Origin: Kiritimatiellia bacterium
GTDB taxonomy: Bacteria > Verrucomicrobiota > Kiritimatiellia > RFP12 > UBA1067
Direction: 5' to 3'
Assembly: GCA_017547265.1 (NCBI GenBank)
Contig: JAFYQC010000163.1
Coordinates: 1-21,416, forward strand
DNA length: 21,416 nt
Shown: piece after piece, positions 1 through 7,161 of the stretch
Numbering within the stretch: position 1 is the stretch's first letter
Layout of the letters: each line of letters opens with the position of its first letter
Translations under genes and position numbers: made by a program
Notes under the pieces: generated by a model
Seen by the model: the letters and a program-made list of their open reading frames with translations, nothing else
Databases searched by the model: none
What the model was told of the DNA's origin: nothing

Positions 1-1503
1 AGGGCGCATTAGAAACGATTCTTTGTAGGAGCCAGGCATCGACTTGAGCGACCGATCCCAGAACCCTTCGGCATAGTCGCCGTAAAGCGGTATCATCTCG
101 CCAAATGTCGTCTCAGGTCCGTTAAGCCGTGGCCATCCCGTGCGCGTGTACATCGGAACATCATATCCCGTCTTCACGGCAAGCGATTTGAGCGCCTGGT
201 AATAGGGCCACGGCCCACGGCTCTCGTTCTCCAACTGCACGCCAACCACAGGTCCACCGTTCTTCCAAAGATGCGGCTCGACTTCAGGGAAAAGCCGCGT
301 CCAAAACTTCTCCACTTCCGAGAGAAACTGCCGATCGCACGAGCGAAGACGCTTCTTCCACTTTCCGTCACTCCCCTTGAACTTGTCAATCAACCAGTCA
401 GGGAAGCCACCTTCGCGGCATTCACCATGCGCCCACGGACCTATCCTGACGACGGCCCACATCCCCGCCTTGCGGACTTCTTCCAAAAACGCCGAAAGGT
501 CGCGGCTACCAGAGAAGTCGTACTCGCCTTCCTTCCATTCGTGGTGATTCCAGAAGACGTAGGTCGAGACGATGGAGATTCCGCCGTCTTTCATCGTCTT
601 GAGCGACGCGGCCCATTCGCCGCGCGGTACGCGAGAATAGTGCATCTCGCCCATAAGCGGGATAATCGCCTTGCCATTGAGCCGCAGGCACTTGGACGTC
701 ACCTCAATCCTGTCGCCATTCGGCGCTACATTCGATCCCTGCGTAATCGCAACCTCACCCAACGAAAGCTCGCGACATTCGCCCGCTTGTGAAGCTGCAT
801 CGGCGAAGGACAGCACACGCACGTCTTTCTGTTCCTTCATCCAGGCAAGATGCTTTTCAAGTTCCTGTGGATTCTCCCACGCGTCATATCCCCTCGCCAT
901 GCCATGGATCATGAATACGAGCCATTCGCCCTTTTTCTTCGCGGACTCTACGAGCGCGTTCATCTGATCGGCCGTCATCTTTCCGCCCGCGCCCTTCTGC
1001 CGCATGCGCATCGCGCGAAGCCCAGCTTCTTTTGCCAGCGCCTCTACGTCAGAACCGTCCGCGCCTTTCTTCGTGTTGAACGGCGAAGCGAAACTGACGC
1101 AATCAACGCCCGCGTTTTCCTTTAGCGCCACCTGGTTGCGCCTAATGTCGTCAATGATTCCGTCGCGGTTCATCTTCGCGTACTTGGCGTGCGCCCAGCC
1201 GTGGCTTGCGATCTCCATGCCGTTTGTCGACATGTCGCGTATCTGATCCCACGACATGACAGGCGTATTGCGCTCCGCCTTGTTGCGAATGCCGTTCGGG
1301 TCCCCAACCCTTGAGCCGATGATAAAGAACGTCGCCGGAAGTCCCGCCTTGCGGAACATTGGATACGCGATTGTGTACTGGTCGGCAAGCCCGTCGTCGA
1401 AAGTGTAGGTGACAACGCACTTCCCCGCTTCCGCAGAGACACCCGCGAGCGAAATCATCGCCGCGAATGTCACAACACCAAGTTTCATGCAGCTGTTTTT
1501 CAT
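1..1503 (-). CDS. Secreted polysaccharide deacetylase (CE4) fused to GH35 beta-galactosidase, C-terminus cut by window edge
   Basis: One open frame of 501 codons runs from the ATG at 1503 to base 1 without a stop. Residues 1-26 look like a signal peptide ending near VSAEA. Residues about 28-235 are a NodB-type deacetylase domain: FDDG at 35-38 (D36, D37) and HGWAH with metal ligands H101 and H105. From about 268 the sequence is GH35-like: GEMHYSR at 285-290, then STYVFWNHHE, then RIGPWAHGE...GGFPDWL, and QLENE with the probable acid/base E427. The nucleophile region of GH35 lies outside the window. Known CE4 enzymes remove N- or O-acetyl groups from glycans and GH35 enzymes release terminal beta-galactose, so the fusion may de-acetylate and de-galactosylate one substrate outside the cytoplasm (inference). 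There is no clear Shine-Dalgarno sequence. The -10 box at 1514-1519 leaves a leader of only a few bases. It has its own operator-promoter in the gap after the propeller gene. Confidence 0.88.
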   Translation of the reverse strand, partial: MKNSCMKLGVVTFAAMISLAGVSAEAGKCVVTYTFDDGLADQYTIAYPMFRKAGLPATFFIIGSRVGDPNGIRNKAERNTPVMSWDQIRDMSTNGMEIASHGWAHAKYAKMNRDGIIDDIRRNQVALKENAGVDCVSFASPFNTKKGADGSDVEALAKEAGLRAMRMRQKGAGGKMTADQMNALVESAKKKGEWLVFMIHGMARGYDAWENPQELEKHLAWMKEQKDVRVLSFADAASQAGECRELSLGEVAITQGSNVAPNGDRIEVTSKCLRLNGKAIIPLMGEMHYSRVPRGEWAASLKTMKDGGISIVSTYVFWNHHEWKEGEYDFSGSRDLSAFLEEVRKAGMWAVVRIGPWAHGECREGGFPDWLIDKFKGSDGKWKKRLRSCDRQFLSEVEKFWTRLFPEVEPHLWKNGGPVVGVQLENESRGPWPYYQALKSLAVKTGYDVPMYTRTGWPRLNGPETTFGEMIPLYGDYAEGFWDRSLKSMPGSYKESFLMRP

Positions 1504-1513
1504 GGCTGCACAC

Positions 1514-1556
1514 ATTATACCATTACCCGCACACTTGCACAGTACCCGCATGGGTA
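1514..1556 (-). promoter_or_regulatory. Palindromic operator plus -10 box upstream of the deacetylase-GH35 gene
   Basis: On the plus strand TACCCGCATGGGTA lies at 1543-1556. On the minus strand it is followed by exactly 23 bases and then TATAAT (1514-1519). The position where a -35 box would fall (17-base spacer) reads CTGTGC, which does not match TTGACA. The palindrome would be centred near -42, the usual place of a class II activator site. A second half-site, TACCCGCA, is at 1524-1531. The same arrangement is found in front of three other genes in this window. Confidence 0.7.
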
Positions 1557-1569
1557 GATATAGTGCGAC

Positions 1570-2925
1570 TCACTCGTACTTGAACCAGTCGAGCTTAGTG
1601 CCGTCAGTGCGGCAGGTTGCGAAGAAGAGACGACCGCTTTTCTCGCGCCCAAGTGCCTCCACGACTGGGGAATCAAGTTCGACCGGCGGGAATATCACTA
1701 CGAGGTCGCCAGCCGCCTCGGCAGTGCCAATCGCCTTCACGCCCGCGCCAAATGCTACCATCGACTGAGGGCCGAGAACAAGCGATTCAACGTCTACGTC
1801 AATCAGCGAGTTGAAGCCGCTCTCGGAACGGATACGCATCTCCCAGCCCTTGCGCGTCTTGCGGAACGTCTCTACGCGGCGGCCAGGGTTCATCGGAATG
1901 GCTATATTCTTTGAAGAGTGAATGTCCGAGCCCCTGTCGTTTTTCTTTACGCAGTCGATAACGGCAAAGTTAGCCTGGATGACACGTCCGTGTTCGTCCT
2001 GCAATACCCTCATGCGCTCATACTTAAACCAGTCGTTGTCGACAATCTTTCCGTCGACATTGACCTTTGCGATCCCAGGCGTGTATGCCTCGCCCGGAAG
2101 AGTCGTCCAGGAAAATCCATCCGGCGAGACCAGCTTCCACGCGACGCGCCCAAGCCAGTCGTTGACGATGATGTGGTACTGCACTTCGTCGCGCCAGAGA
2201 ACGGGATCCTCGAACCGTCCCTCGACATCGGGATATACGCGCCCCTCGCTCTTGCGGACGAACGGCTTAAGCCCATCCTCGCTGAGCCAGATGCCGCCGC
2301 CGCGGCACACGGCGAGAACGCTTCCGTCGGGACGCGTGCAGAACGAGAAGTTGCTCTCGCCCTCGATCATCTTCTTGCCGTCGAGGTCGAGCTGCATACG
2401 CTCGTATGTCCAAGGCCCGTTAACGGCTTTCGCGCGGTAGAGGTGCGCGCGGCCCTTCGCATCGATGCAATAGACGGCCCAGCTTCCGTCCTTGCAGCGG
2501 AAAAGCTCGGGGTTGTGCCCCTTCCCCAGCACCTCCACGACCTTGAAGTCGCCGTCCGGCCGGCCGGACACCGCATGGGCGATCTCGCTCTGCGGCCAGA
2601 ACATGTGCCCCCGCGGTTCGCTCTCCTTCCAGCGTGCGACGAAGAGATGGTAGTCGCGTCCGATCTTCGTGATGTTGCCGCCCCAATAGGAATACTCGGC
2701 GTCCTCGATTCCGTTGCGGACATCGCGCGGTTTAACGTTGTCGCCACCCCAGCAGTTGGTAGTCCACCCGTTGCCAATCACAGACGCAGGCTCGAAGCGA
2801 TCCATGAACCTTCCGCCAGGAACGAGGTTCTCCCACCCCGCCGGACGAGGACGCTCAACAATCTGCGCCACGGCCGCAAGCGACAATGCCACGGAAGCAA
2901 CGGCTACCATCCCTCTTGCTTTCAT
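1570..2925 (-). CDS. Secreted beta-propeller protein, probable glycoside hydrolase (GH43/GH117-like fold)
   Basis: 451 residues if translation starts at the ATG at 2925. That start has AGGAG seven bases upstream and opens a clean signal peptide (MKARG, hydrophobic 6-19, cleavage near AVAQ). The annotation as a propeller glycosidase rests on blade-like segments: DAEYSYWGGNITK..YHLFVARW (about 75-99), HNPELFRCKDGSWAVYCID (about 137-155), GIWLSEDGLKPF (211-222) and FEDPVLWRDEVQYHIIVND (238-256). NPELF and FEDPVLW resemble the acidic blade motifs of five-bladed arabinanase/GH43-like enzymes. The exact family and substrate are not recognised. It lies 58 bp downstream of the aldo/keto reductase in the same direction and is probably co-transcribed with the sugar-oxidation operon. 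It could also be a non-catalytic sugar-binding propeller. Confidence 0.75.
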   Translation of the reverse strand: MKARGMVAVASVALSLAAVAQIVERPRPAGWENLVPGGRFMDRFEPASVIGNGWTTNCWGGDNVKPRDVRNGIEDAEYSYWGGNITKIGRDYHLFVARWKESEPRGHMFWPQSEIAHAVSGRPDGDFKVVEVLGKGHNPELFRCKDGSWAVYCIDAKGRAHLYRAKAVNGPWTYERMQLDLDGKKMIEGESNFSFCTRPDGSVLAVCRGGGIWLSEDGLKPFVRKSEGRVYPDVEGRFEDPVLWRDEVQYHIIVNDWLGRVAWKLVSPDGFSWTTLPGEAYTPGIAKVNVDGKIVDNDWFKYERMRVLQDEHGRVIQANFAVIDCVKKNDRGSDIHSSKNIAIPMNPGRRVETFRKTRKGWEMRIRSESGFNSLIDVDVESLVLGPQSMVAFGAGVKAIGTAEAAGDLVVIFPPVELDSPVVEALGREKSGRLFFATCRTDGTKLDWFKYE

Positions 2926-2940
2926 CGTCATTCTCCTACA

Positions 2941-2983
2941 CAGATTTCTTTCGTGTATTTTGTGGCTCCTAGGTTCCGTGGTT
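2941..2983. repeat. Short interspersed repeat of the CACAAAATACACGAAAG type in the intergenic gap
   Basis: The minus strand of this gap reads GAACCACGGAAC, then CCACAAAATACACGAAAG (2948-2965), then AAATCTGTG. From memory, this purine-rich wording belongs to a loosely conserved short repeat seen in many environmental bacterial genomes. It fills almost the whole gap between the aldo/keto reductase stop and the ribosome-binding site of the propeller gene. No copy-number check was possible. Confidence 0.45.
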
Positions 2984-4024
2984 CTACATCCCAAGCTCGC
3001 GCCAAAATGCCTCTGGCGCTTTCGCGTTCGCGTATGCTGCGTTCTTGAGAATGCGATGTGGCGACGCGGTGTTCAGCGCAACGGCATCAAACCCGAGGCG
3101 ATAGGCGTATTCCACCGCAGGCGCGGCGGGATCGAGTCCGTATCGGCTGCACAACTCAAGGTAACACGAGCGGAACGCAAACGCCGCCGCGTCCTTTTTT
3201 GGATCGGCCTTGCGGTAGTCGAGCATGTCCGAGCCGATGAGGAATCCGCCGTTGAAGACCGCCGAGTCGATAAGAGTCACGCCCGCCGTCTTCAATTCAT
3301 TTACAAACGATATAAGCTCCGGCGGATGAACGAGAAGCGTCGGTTGGCAGGCGAACATCACCCAATCAAACTTAACGCCGTCGCGCCACAGCATCTCGAT
3401 GACGCGCCAATCCTTTGAGCCAATTCCGACGGACTCCGCCTCGCCACGTGCCTTGAGCTCGAACAAAGCCTTGTAGGCAGCTTTTATCTCACGCAGAGCC
3501 GCGGAGAACGCAGAGTTTTGCCCATCTCCGCCTCTCACCCCTGCTAGGGCATCCGCTTCGCGGACAGCCTGCGGCTGGGGGATACGCGACTCCGCGTGAG
3601 CCAAGTATTCGTCAGGATCGTGGACGCTCACCAAGTCAATCGGGAAGCCGCCCAGCAGGTCTTTCGCCTCAGCATGGCAGCGCATTATTCCGTCGTACGA
3701 AATGTCCTGCATGGCGTCATACTCCAGCCCCTTCCACGCGCCCGGCTCGAACGTCGGCTCTTCGCCAGGATTGAGCCGCCTCGACCTGCGCCAGCCGAGC
3801 TTGACGGAGATCGTCAGGTCGCCGTTCTTCTTCCCGAGCGTCTTGAGCGCCTTGCCAATGCACTCAAGCGACAGTCCCGCGCCGTACTTTCCCGCCGAGT
3901 CGATGACGGGACGCTCGAACGCCTTGAACCACTCCGCGGCGATGGCGACTTTCGTCTCCATCGGTATGGCCTTGTAGAGATTGCCGAGGCACGACGTGCC
4001 GAAGATGACCGGTGTGAGTTTCAT
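2984..4024 (-). CDS. Aldo/keto reductase, probable sugar (L-fucose/D-threo-aldose type) 1-dehydrogenase
   Basis: 346 residues from the ATG at 4024, which overlaps the stop of the upstream lactonase gene as ATGA. An AAGGAGGT ribosome-binding site lies inside that gene's last codons. The sequence matches aldo/keto reductases that oxidise aldoses to lactones: FGTSCLGNLY at 8-17, IDSAGKYGAG with D42 and Y47, SVKLGW with K75, and SVHDPDEY with H135, giving the D-Y-K-H tetrad. Family members such as L-fucose dehydrogenase use NAD(P). Next to a lactonase, a role in a non-phosphorylating sugar-oxidation pathway is likely (inference). Oddly, after DPDEYLAHAE about 29 residues (about 146-174) interrupt what is normally a short link to the helix AAYKALFELKARGEAESVGIGSKDW. 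The DNA there is a cluster of small hairpins. The reading frame is intact, so the gene probably remains functional. Confidence 0.87.
   Translation of the reverse strand: MKLTPVIFGTSCLGNLYKAIPMETKVAIAAEWFKAFERPVIDSAGKYGAGLSLECIGKALKTLGKKNGDLTISVKLGWRRSRRLNPGEEPTFEPGAWKGLEYDAMQDISYDGIMRCHAEAKDLLGGFPIDLVSVHDPDEYLAHAESRIPQPQAVREADALAGVRGGDGQNSAFSAALREIKAAYKALFELKARGEAESVGIGSKDWRVIEMLWRDGVKFDWVMFACQPTLLVHPPELISFVNELKTAGVTLIDSAVFNGGFLIGSDMLDYRKADPKKDAAAFAFRSCYLELCSRYGLDPAAPAVEYAYRLGFDAVALNTASPHRILKNAAYANAKAPEAFWRELGM
3501..3600. repeat. In-frame palindromic repeat cluster inside the aldo/keto reductase
   Basis: Five small hairpins lie in a row: GCGGAGA (3501-3507) with TCTCCGC (3525-3531); CCCT-GCT-AGGG (3539-3549); TCCGC-TTC-GCGGA (3552-3564); CAGCC-TGC-GGCTG (3565-3577); ACGCG-ACTC-CGCGT (3584-3597). 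The part from 3534 to 3600 starts CTCAC and ends GTGAG, a 5-bp terminal inverted repeat around 67 bp. It encodes residues that look foreign to the reductase family. The exact insertion borders are uncertain. Confidence 0.6.
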
Positions 4025-4815
4025 AGTTTGTAGAACCTCCTTGCATTGCCGCCCATCAGGGCATCGTGCTCGCCTTGCGAAAGACGCGCGGCAAACGAAT
4101 CCACGACGCACCTCCATTCAGCGTATTCCATGTGCGCCGTTACGACAGGCCAATCGCTGCCGAACATCAGACGATCCGCACCGAAAGCCTCCAGCGCCGT
4201 TTCAAGATAGGGCGAAAAATCGATCTTGCCGACTTCCGTGACAAGTCCAGAGAGCTTGCAATAGACGTTTTCCCTTTGGGCAAGCTTGCCAACAAGTCGC
4301 TTCCACGACGCGAAGTCGCGCGGCTTGCCGAAATGGTCGAGGACAAGCCGCGCGTCATCGGGCAGCGAGTCCACGAACTTCAAGACATTCGGCAAGTGGC
4401 GCTCGAATACGAGAATGTCGTAGGCGAGCCCTTTTTCGAGCAGCGTCCTGACACCGCGGACGAAATCTGGCCGCAAGATGAAACCGTCATCAGGCTCGTC
4501 CTGCACCACATGCCGCAACCCAACAAGCTTTGCGTCCTCTGCGTTCTTTGCGGCGAAAAAACTCTCCAGTGTCTCGGCGAAGTCATCTGCCGCGATCGGC
4601 AGCCAGCCGACGACGCCCTTGATGAAGTCGTGCCGCGCGGCGAGGTCGAGCAGCCATTCGGTCTCCTCCACGCACTGCCGCGCCTCAACCGCTACGCACG
4701 AATCCATCCCACCGCAGTCCATTGGCAAGAAGTCGCGGCGCAGGCAGTCGTCCGCGATCCAGCCGAACTCCGCGTCGGTGTAGTGCCAGAAATGGCGATG
4801 GGAGTCTATGACCAT
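4021..4815 (-). CDS. Amidohydrolase family 2 protein, probable sugar lactonase (L-fuconolactonase/L-rhamnonolactonase type)
   Basis: 264 residues, close to the usual length for the family. Metal-site motifs are visible: DSHRHFW with H6 and H8 at the N-terminus, LRHVVQDEPD (100-109), VLDHFGKP with H161, and MFGSDWPV with D221. Homologues hydrolyse aldono-lactones, the product expected from the neighbouring aldo/keto reductase. The start ATG overlaps the 3' end of the alcohol dehydrogenase by 10 bases and its stop overlaps the reductase start as ATGA, so the three genes are probably translationally coupled. Residues 88-96 (AAKNAEDAK) are encoded by a short dispersed-type repeat (see the repeat at 4528-4555) and lengthen the loop before KLVGLRHV. 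The sugar specificity is not determinable here. Confidence 0.85.
   Translation of the reverse strand: MVIDSHRHFWHYTDAEFGWIADDCLRRDFLPMDCGGMDSCVAVEARQCVEETEWLLDLAARHDFIKGVVGWLPIAADDFAETLESFFAAKNAEDAKLVGLRHVVQDEPDDGFILRPDFVRGVRTLLEKGLAYDILVFERHLPNVLKFVDSLPDDARLVLDHFGKPRDFASWKRLVGKLAQRENVYCKLSGLVTEVGKIDFSPYLETALEAFGADRLMFGSDWPVVTAHMEYAEWRCVVDSFAARLSQGEHDALMGGNARRFYKL
4528..4555 (-). repeat. In-frame CGCAAAGAACGC-type repeat inside the lactonase gene
   Basis: The minus strand reads CCGCAAAGAACGCAGAGGAC followed by GCAAAG, a stepped purine-rich repeat with period 8-9. I recognise this wording as a short repeat that recurs in many bacterial genomes, usually between genes. Here it is translated as AAKNAEDAK (residues 88-96). 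Confidence 0.5.
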
Positions 4816-5825
4816 TTGACGAGAATCCTAAACACCTTGCCGGGATCAGCAGCCCATTTCTCCATCGCCCCCTTCGCCTCTTCAGGCGAGACGACACCGC
4901 TCACAAGACGGTCGAGAGGAACCTCCGCAGATTGCAGATAGCGAATGACCGCGCGGAAGTCATCGGGCATCGCATTGCGGCTGCCGCGTATGTCGAGTTC
5001 CTTCTGGACGAAGTACTTGGTCTGGAAAGCGACGTCCGACTTTGCATAGCCAATGCAGACGACGCGTCCCGTGAAACTCACGGCGTCTATTGCCGCGACA
5101 TATGTCACCGGCGCGCCAACGGCCTCTATGACCACATCCGCGCCCATCCCGTTCGTCAGCTCCATCACCTTGTCGGCAATCTTGTCCTTCGCGGAGTTGA
5201 TGCCGAATTTTGCGCCAAGCGACTTCGCTATGTCGAGCTTCTCCTCCGAAAGATCCACGGCGATAATCGTGGCACCGCGCCGAACGGCACGGACAACCGC
5301 GCCAAGTCCGACCATTCCACAGCCTATTACCACAACCACGTCGTTGTCGGTGACTTGCGCCCGCGACACGGCGTGAAAACCGACGCTCATCGGCTCGATA
5401 AGGGCGCAATCGCGCAGGGATATACCATCCACTGGAATAACCTTCTGCCAGGGGAGCGCAATGAACTCGCGCATCGCACCGTCGCGCTGGACGCCGAGGG
5501 TCTCGTTGTGCTGGCATGCGTTGACCCGCAGATTGCGGCAGCTGGGGCATACCCCGCAATTAGTGTAAGGGTTGACAGTGACGATGTCACCGACCTTAAA
5601 CGCACCAGGAACGCCCTCGCCGAGCGCCGCGACGGTTGCACCAATCTCGTGGCCCGGGACTACATTCGCCTTGGCCATCGTATTGCGTCCGAGGAAAGTA
5701 TTCAAGTCGCTGCCGCAGAAGCCCACGTATGCGAGCTTTAACAGGACTTCGCCATTTTTCGGGGCAGGAACGGGTTCGTCCGTCACGAGCATTTCACCGA
5801 CATTATGAATATGAAGCGTCTTCAT
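4806..5825 (-). CDS. Zinc-dependent medium-chain alcohol (polyol/sugar-acid) dehydrogenase
   Basis: 339 residues from the ATG at 5825, chosen because AAGGAG lies 9 bases upstream and homologues begin at this point; the upstream in-frame extension is not protein-like. Catalytic zinc ligands are C37 (GFCGSD), H59-E60 (PGHEIG) and E144 (LIEPMSVG). The structural zinc cysteines are C90, C93, C96 and C104. The nucleotide-binding motif is GCGMVG at 168-173. It belongs to the sorbitol/threonine dehydrogenase-like group. As first gene of the operon with the lactonase and aldo/keto reductase it probably oxidises a hydroxyl group of the sugar or sugar acid in the same pathway; the exact step is inferred, not seen. 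The upstream gap contains a perfect 12-bp palindrome at 5853-5864. Confidence 0.9.
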   Translation of the reverse strand: MKTLHIHNVGEMLVTDEPVPAPKNGEVLLKLAYVGFCGSDLNTFLGRNTMAKANVVPGHEIGATVAALGEGVPGAFKVGDIVTVNPYTNCGVCPSCRNLRVNACQHNETLGVQRDGAMREFIALPWQKVIPVDGISLRDCALIEPMSVGFHAVSRAQVTDNDVVVVIGCGMVGLGAVVRAVRRGATIIAVDLSEEKLDIAKSLGAKFGINSAKDKIADKVMELTNGMGADVVIEAVGAPVTYVAAIDAVSFTGRVVCIGYAKSDVAFQTKYFVQKELDIRGSRNAMPDDFRAVIRYLQSAEVPLDRLVSGVVSPEEAKGAMEKWAADPGKVFRILVKWS

Positions 5826-5852
5826 TTGTCTAATCTCCTTATGACGCCTCAT

Positions 5853-5864
5853 ATTGTATACAAT
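5853..5864. promoter_or_regulatory. Perfect 12-bp palindrome (possible GntR-type operator) upstream of the sugar-oxidation operon
   Basis: ATTGTATACAAT is a perfect palindrome 27 bases before the dehydrogenase start codon. Its core TTGTATACAA fits the T-N-GT-N-N-AC-N-A pattern typical of FadR-subgroup GntR repressors, many of which control sugar-acid genes. The palindrome overlaps a likely -10 region (TACAAT or CAATAT). No GntR gene lies in this window, so the regulator would be encoded elsewhere. Confidence 0.45.
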
Positions 5865-5909
5865 GGAGTCGATGGCAACCAGTGGAAATAAACGCAACTG
5901 ATGGACTAT

Positions 5910-7067
5910 TTACGCAAGTTGACTTTCGCGCCAAACGGAAGGCGAAACGCCAAGCGCATGGCGAAACGCCTGCGCAAAGTAGCGTGGTGACGAAAACCCG
6001 CTTCGCCTTGCTATGTTGGCAAGCGGCATGGCGGTCGACTTAAGAAGTCGCTTCGCCTCTTCGAGTCGCAGACGTTGAAGTTCGCTCTGGACGGTGACGC
6101 CGACTTCGGCGCGAAAAGCGTTCTCGACAAATGTGTGGCTCTTGCCAAGATGAGCGAATATGTCGCTCGCCGTCAGGTTTTGCGACAAAGACCGGCGCAT
6201 GAACAGCATTGCCTCGTTGACGACTGGCGACGAATAGGTGAAGACATCTGTGGACGCACGCGACACAATGCCCATCGGCGTCACCTTGACGCAGGCATTG
6301 CGCGATGCACGCCCCTCGAGGATGTCGTCAAGGAGCTTTGCCGCGGCTCGCCCCACGTCAAACGCAGCGTTGTCTATTGACGAAAGCCGTGGATGAGTGA
6401 AATTGCATACGAGCATGTCGTTGTCGACGCCGAGGATTGCGATGTCCTCGGGCACGCGAAGACCTTCTTCCCTCGCCGCATAAAGCGCCTGGAGCGCACG
6501 CAAATCGTGGCAGCAAAAAAGAGCGCAAGGTCTCGGGAGCGAGCGCAACCAGACGCGAAGCGCCCTTGCGTCGGCAGCTCGCAGGGCAAGCTCTTCACGC
6601 AGGATGACGCGCTCATTGAACCCGTCCAACACCTTGGACGGCGTTCTGTAGGAAGCGCATTCGTAACGGCGCTCAGACAGCGCGGCAGCATATCCGGCGC
6701 GTCTTTCGTCGGAAAAGAGTATGCCGTCGTATCCGCAAAAAGCGTAGTTCGCGAAGCCGCGTTCCAGAAAATGCTCCGCCGCGAGTCGTCCGATCGCAGC
6801 GTGGTCCGGCAGCGCCCGCGCAAAGCCGCGGCGCGGCTTGCGGTAGAAATCCGCGATCACAGGAATGCCGAGACGGGCGAACTGATCGGCACGGGCATCG
6901 TCCATGACATGCGCGATGAGTCCGTCGAGCTTGCCGAGCCGTCCCTCCTCGACCATCTCGAGACGCCAGTCGTGGCGCACCTCGGTATACGCGGCAACGC
7001 CCTCGCAGAAGCCGCGTCCGTAGGCGCGGGAGCGGTTGAAGAGCAGACCTATCCTCTTTGAACTCAC
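5910..7067 (-). CDS. XylR-type transcription regulator (LacI-like sugar-binding domain plus AraC helix-turn-helix domain)
   Basis: 385 residues from a GTG at 7067. The open frame extends upstream to an ATG at 7121, but that ATG lies inside a strong promoter (TATGAT at 7108-7113). The GTG has AGGG eight bases upstream and gives the normal family start, SSKRIGLLFNRSRAYGRGFCEG. The N-terminal about 260 residues form a periplasmic-binding-like sensor (IPVIADFY, HAAIGRLAAEHFLERGFANYAFCGYDG, VPEDIAILGVDND, LSSIDN). The C-terminal about 100 residues carry two AraC helix-turn-helix motifs ending in SGFSSPRYFAQAFRHALGVSPSVWR. Known relatives sense a monosaccharide and activate its catabolic genes. It sits just upstream of the sugar-oxidation operon, so that operon and possibly the flanking glycosidases are candidate targets (inference). 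Confidence 0.9.
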   Translation of the reverse strand: MSSKRIGLLFNRSRAYGRGFCEGVAAYTEVRHDWRLEMVEEGRLGKLDGLIAHVMDDARADQFARLGIPVIADFYRKPRRGFARALPDHAAIGRLAAEHFLERGFANYAFCGYDGILFSDERRAGYAAALSERRYECASYRTPSKVLDGFNERVILREELALRAADARALRVWLRSLPRPCALFCCHDLRALQALYAAREEGLRVPEDIAILGVDNDMLVCNFTHPRLSSIDNAAFDVGRAAAKLLDDILEGRASRNACVKVTPMGIVSRASTDVFTYSSPVVNEAMLFMRRSLSQNLTASDIFAHLGKSHTFVENAFRAEVGVTVQSELQRLRLEEAKRLLKSTAMPLANIARRSGFSSPRYFAQAFRHALGVSPSVWRESQLA

Positions 7068-7079
7068 ATCTTGAACCCT

Positions 7080-7146
7080 ACGGAACACACGTCCAACATT
7101 TGTACGTATCATACCAAACACGTGCGCCGCGCGTCAATGATATGGG
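7080..7146 (-). promoter_or_regulatory. Promoter block of the XylR-type regulator, duplicated upstream of vapBC
   Basis: On the minus strand TTGACG (7132-7137), an 18-base spacer and TATGAT (7108-7113) form a sigma-70-like promoter. The 67 bases from 7080 to 7146 match 10811-10877 at 53 positions by hand alignment without gaps. The identity includes -35, spacer, -10 and the first transcribed bases. Confidence 0.75.
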
Positions 7147-7161
7147 CTAAATGCGTGCTCC

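Noticed and set aside
271..1125. Several plus-strand open frames opposite the deacetylase-GH35 gene
   Set aside because: They have no domain and no ribosome-binding site. The true minus-strand gene has no stop before the edge.
1918..3048. Long plus-strand open frame of 376 codons
   Set aside because: It is the antisense shadow of the propeller gene, has no recognisable domain, and the minus strand has a signal peptide, ribosome-binding site and blade motifs.
4066..5741. Two plus-strand open frames of about 270-290 codons opposite the lactonase and alcohol dehydrogenase
   Set aside because: Both are shadows; the minus-strand proteins have full catalytic motifs and overlapping start and stop codons.
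2984..5825. Assignment of the operon to L-rhamnose or L-fucose oxidation by gene name
   Set aside because: The dehydratase and aldolase or hydrolase steps that would identify the sugar are not in the window, so only general activities are given.
7068..7121. ATG start for the XylR-type regulator at 7121
   Set aside because: These codons overlap the -10 box and the first transcribed bases of the promoter block shared with vapBC; the GTG at 7067 fits the family start and has a better-placed ribosome-binding site.
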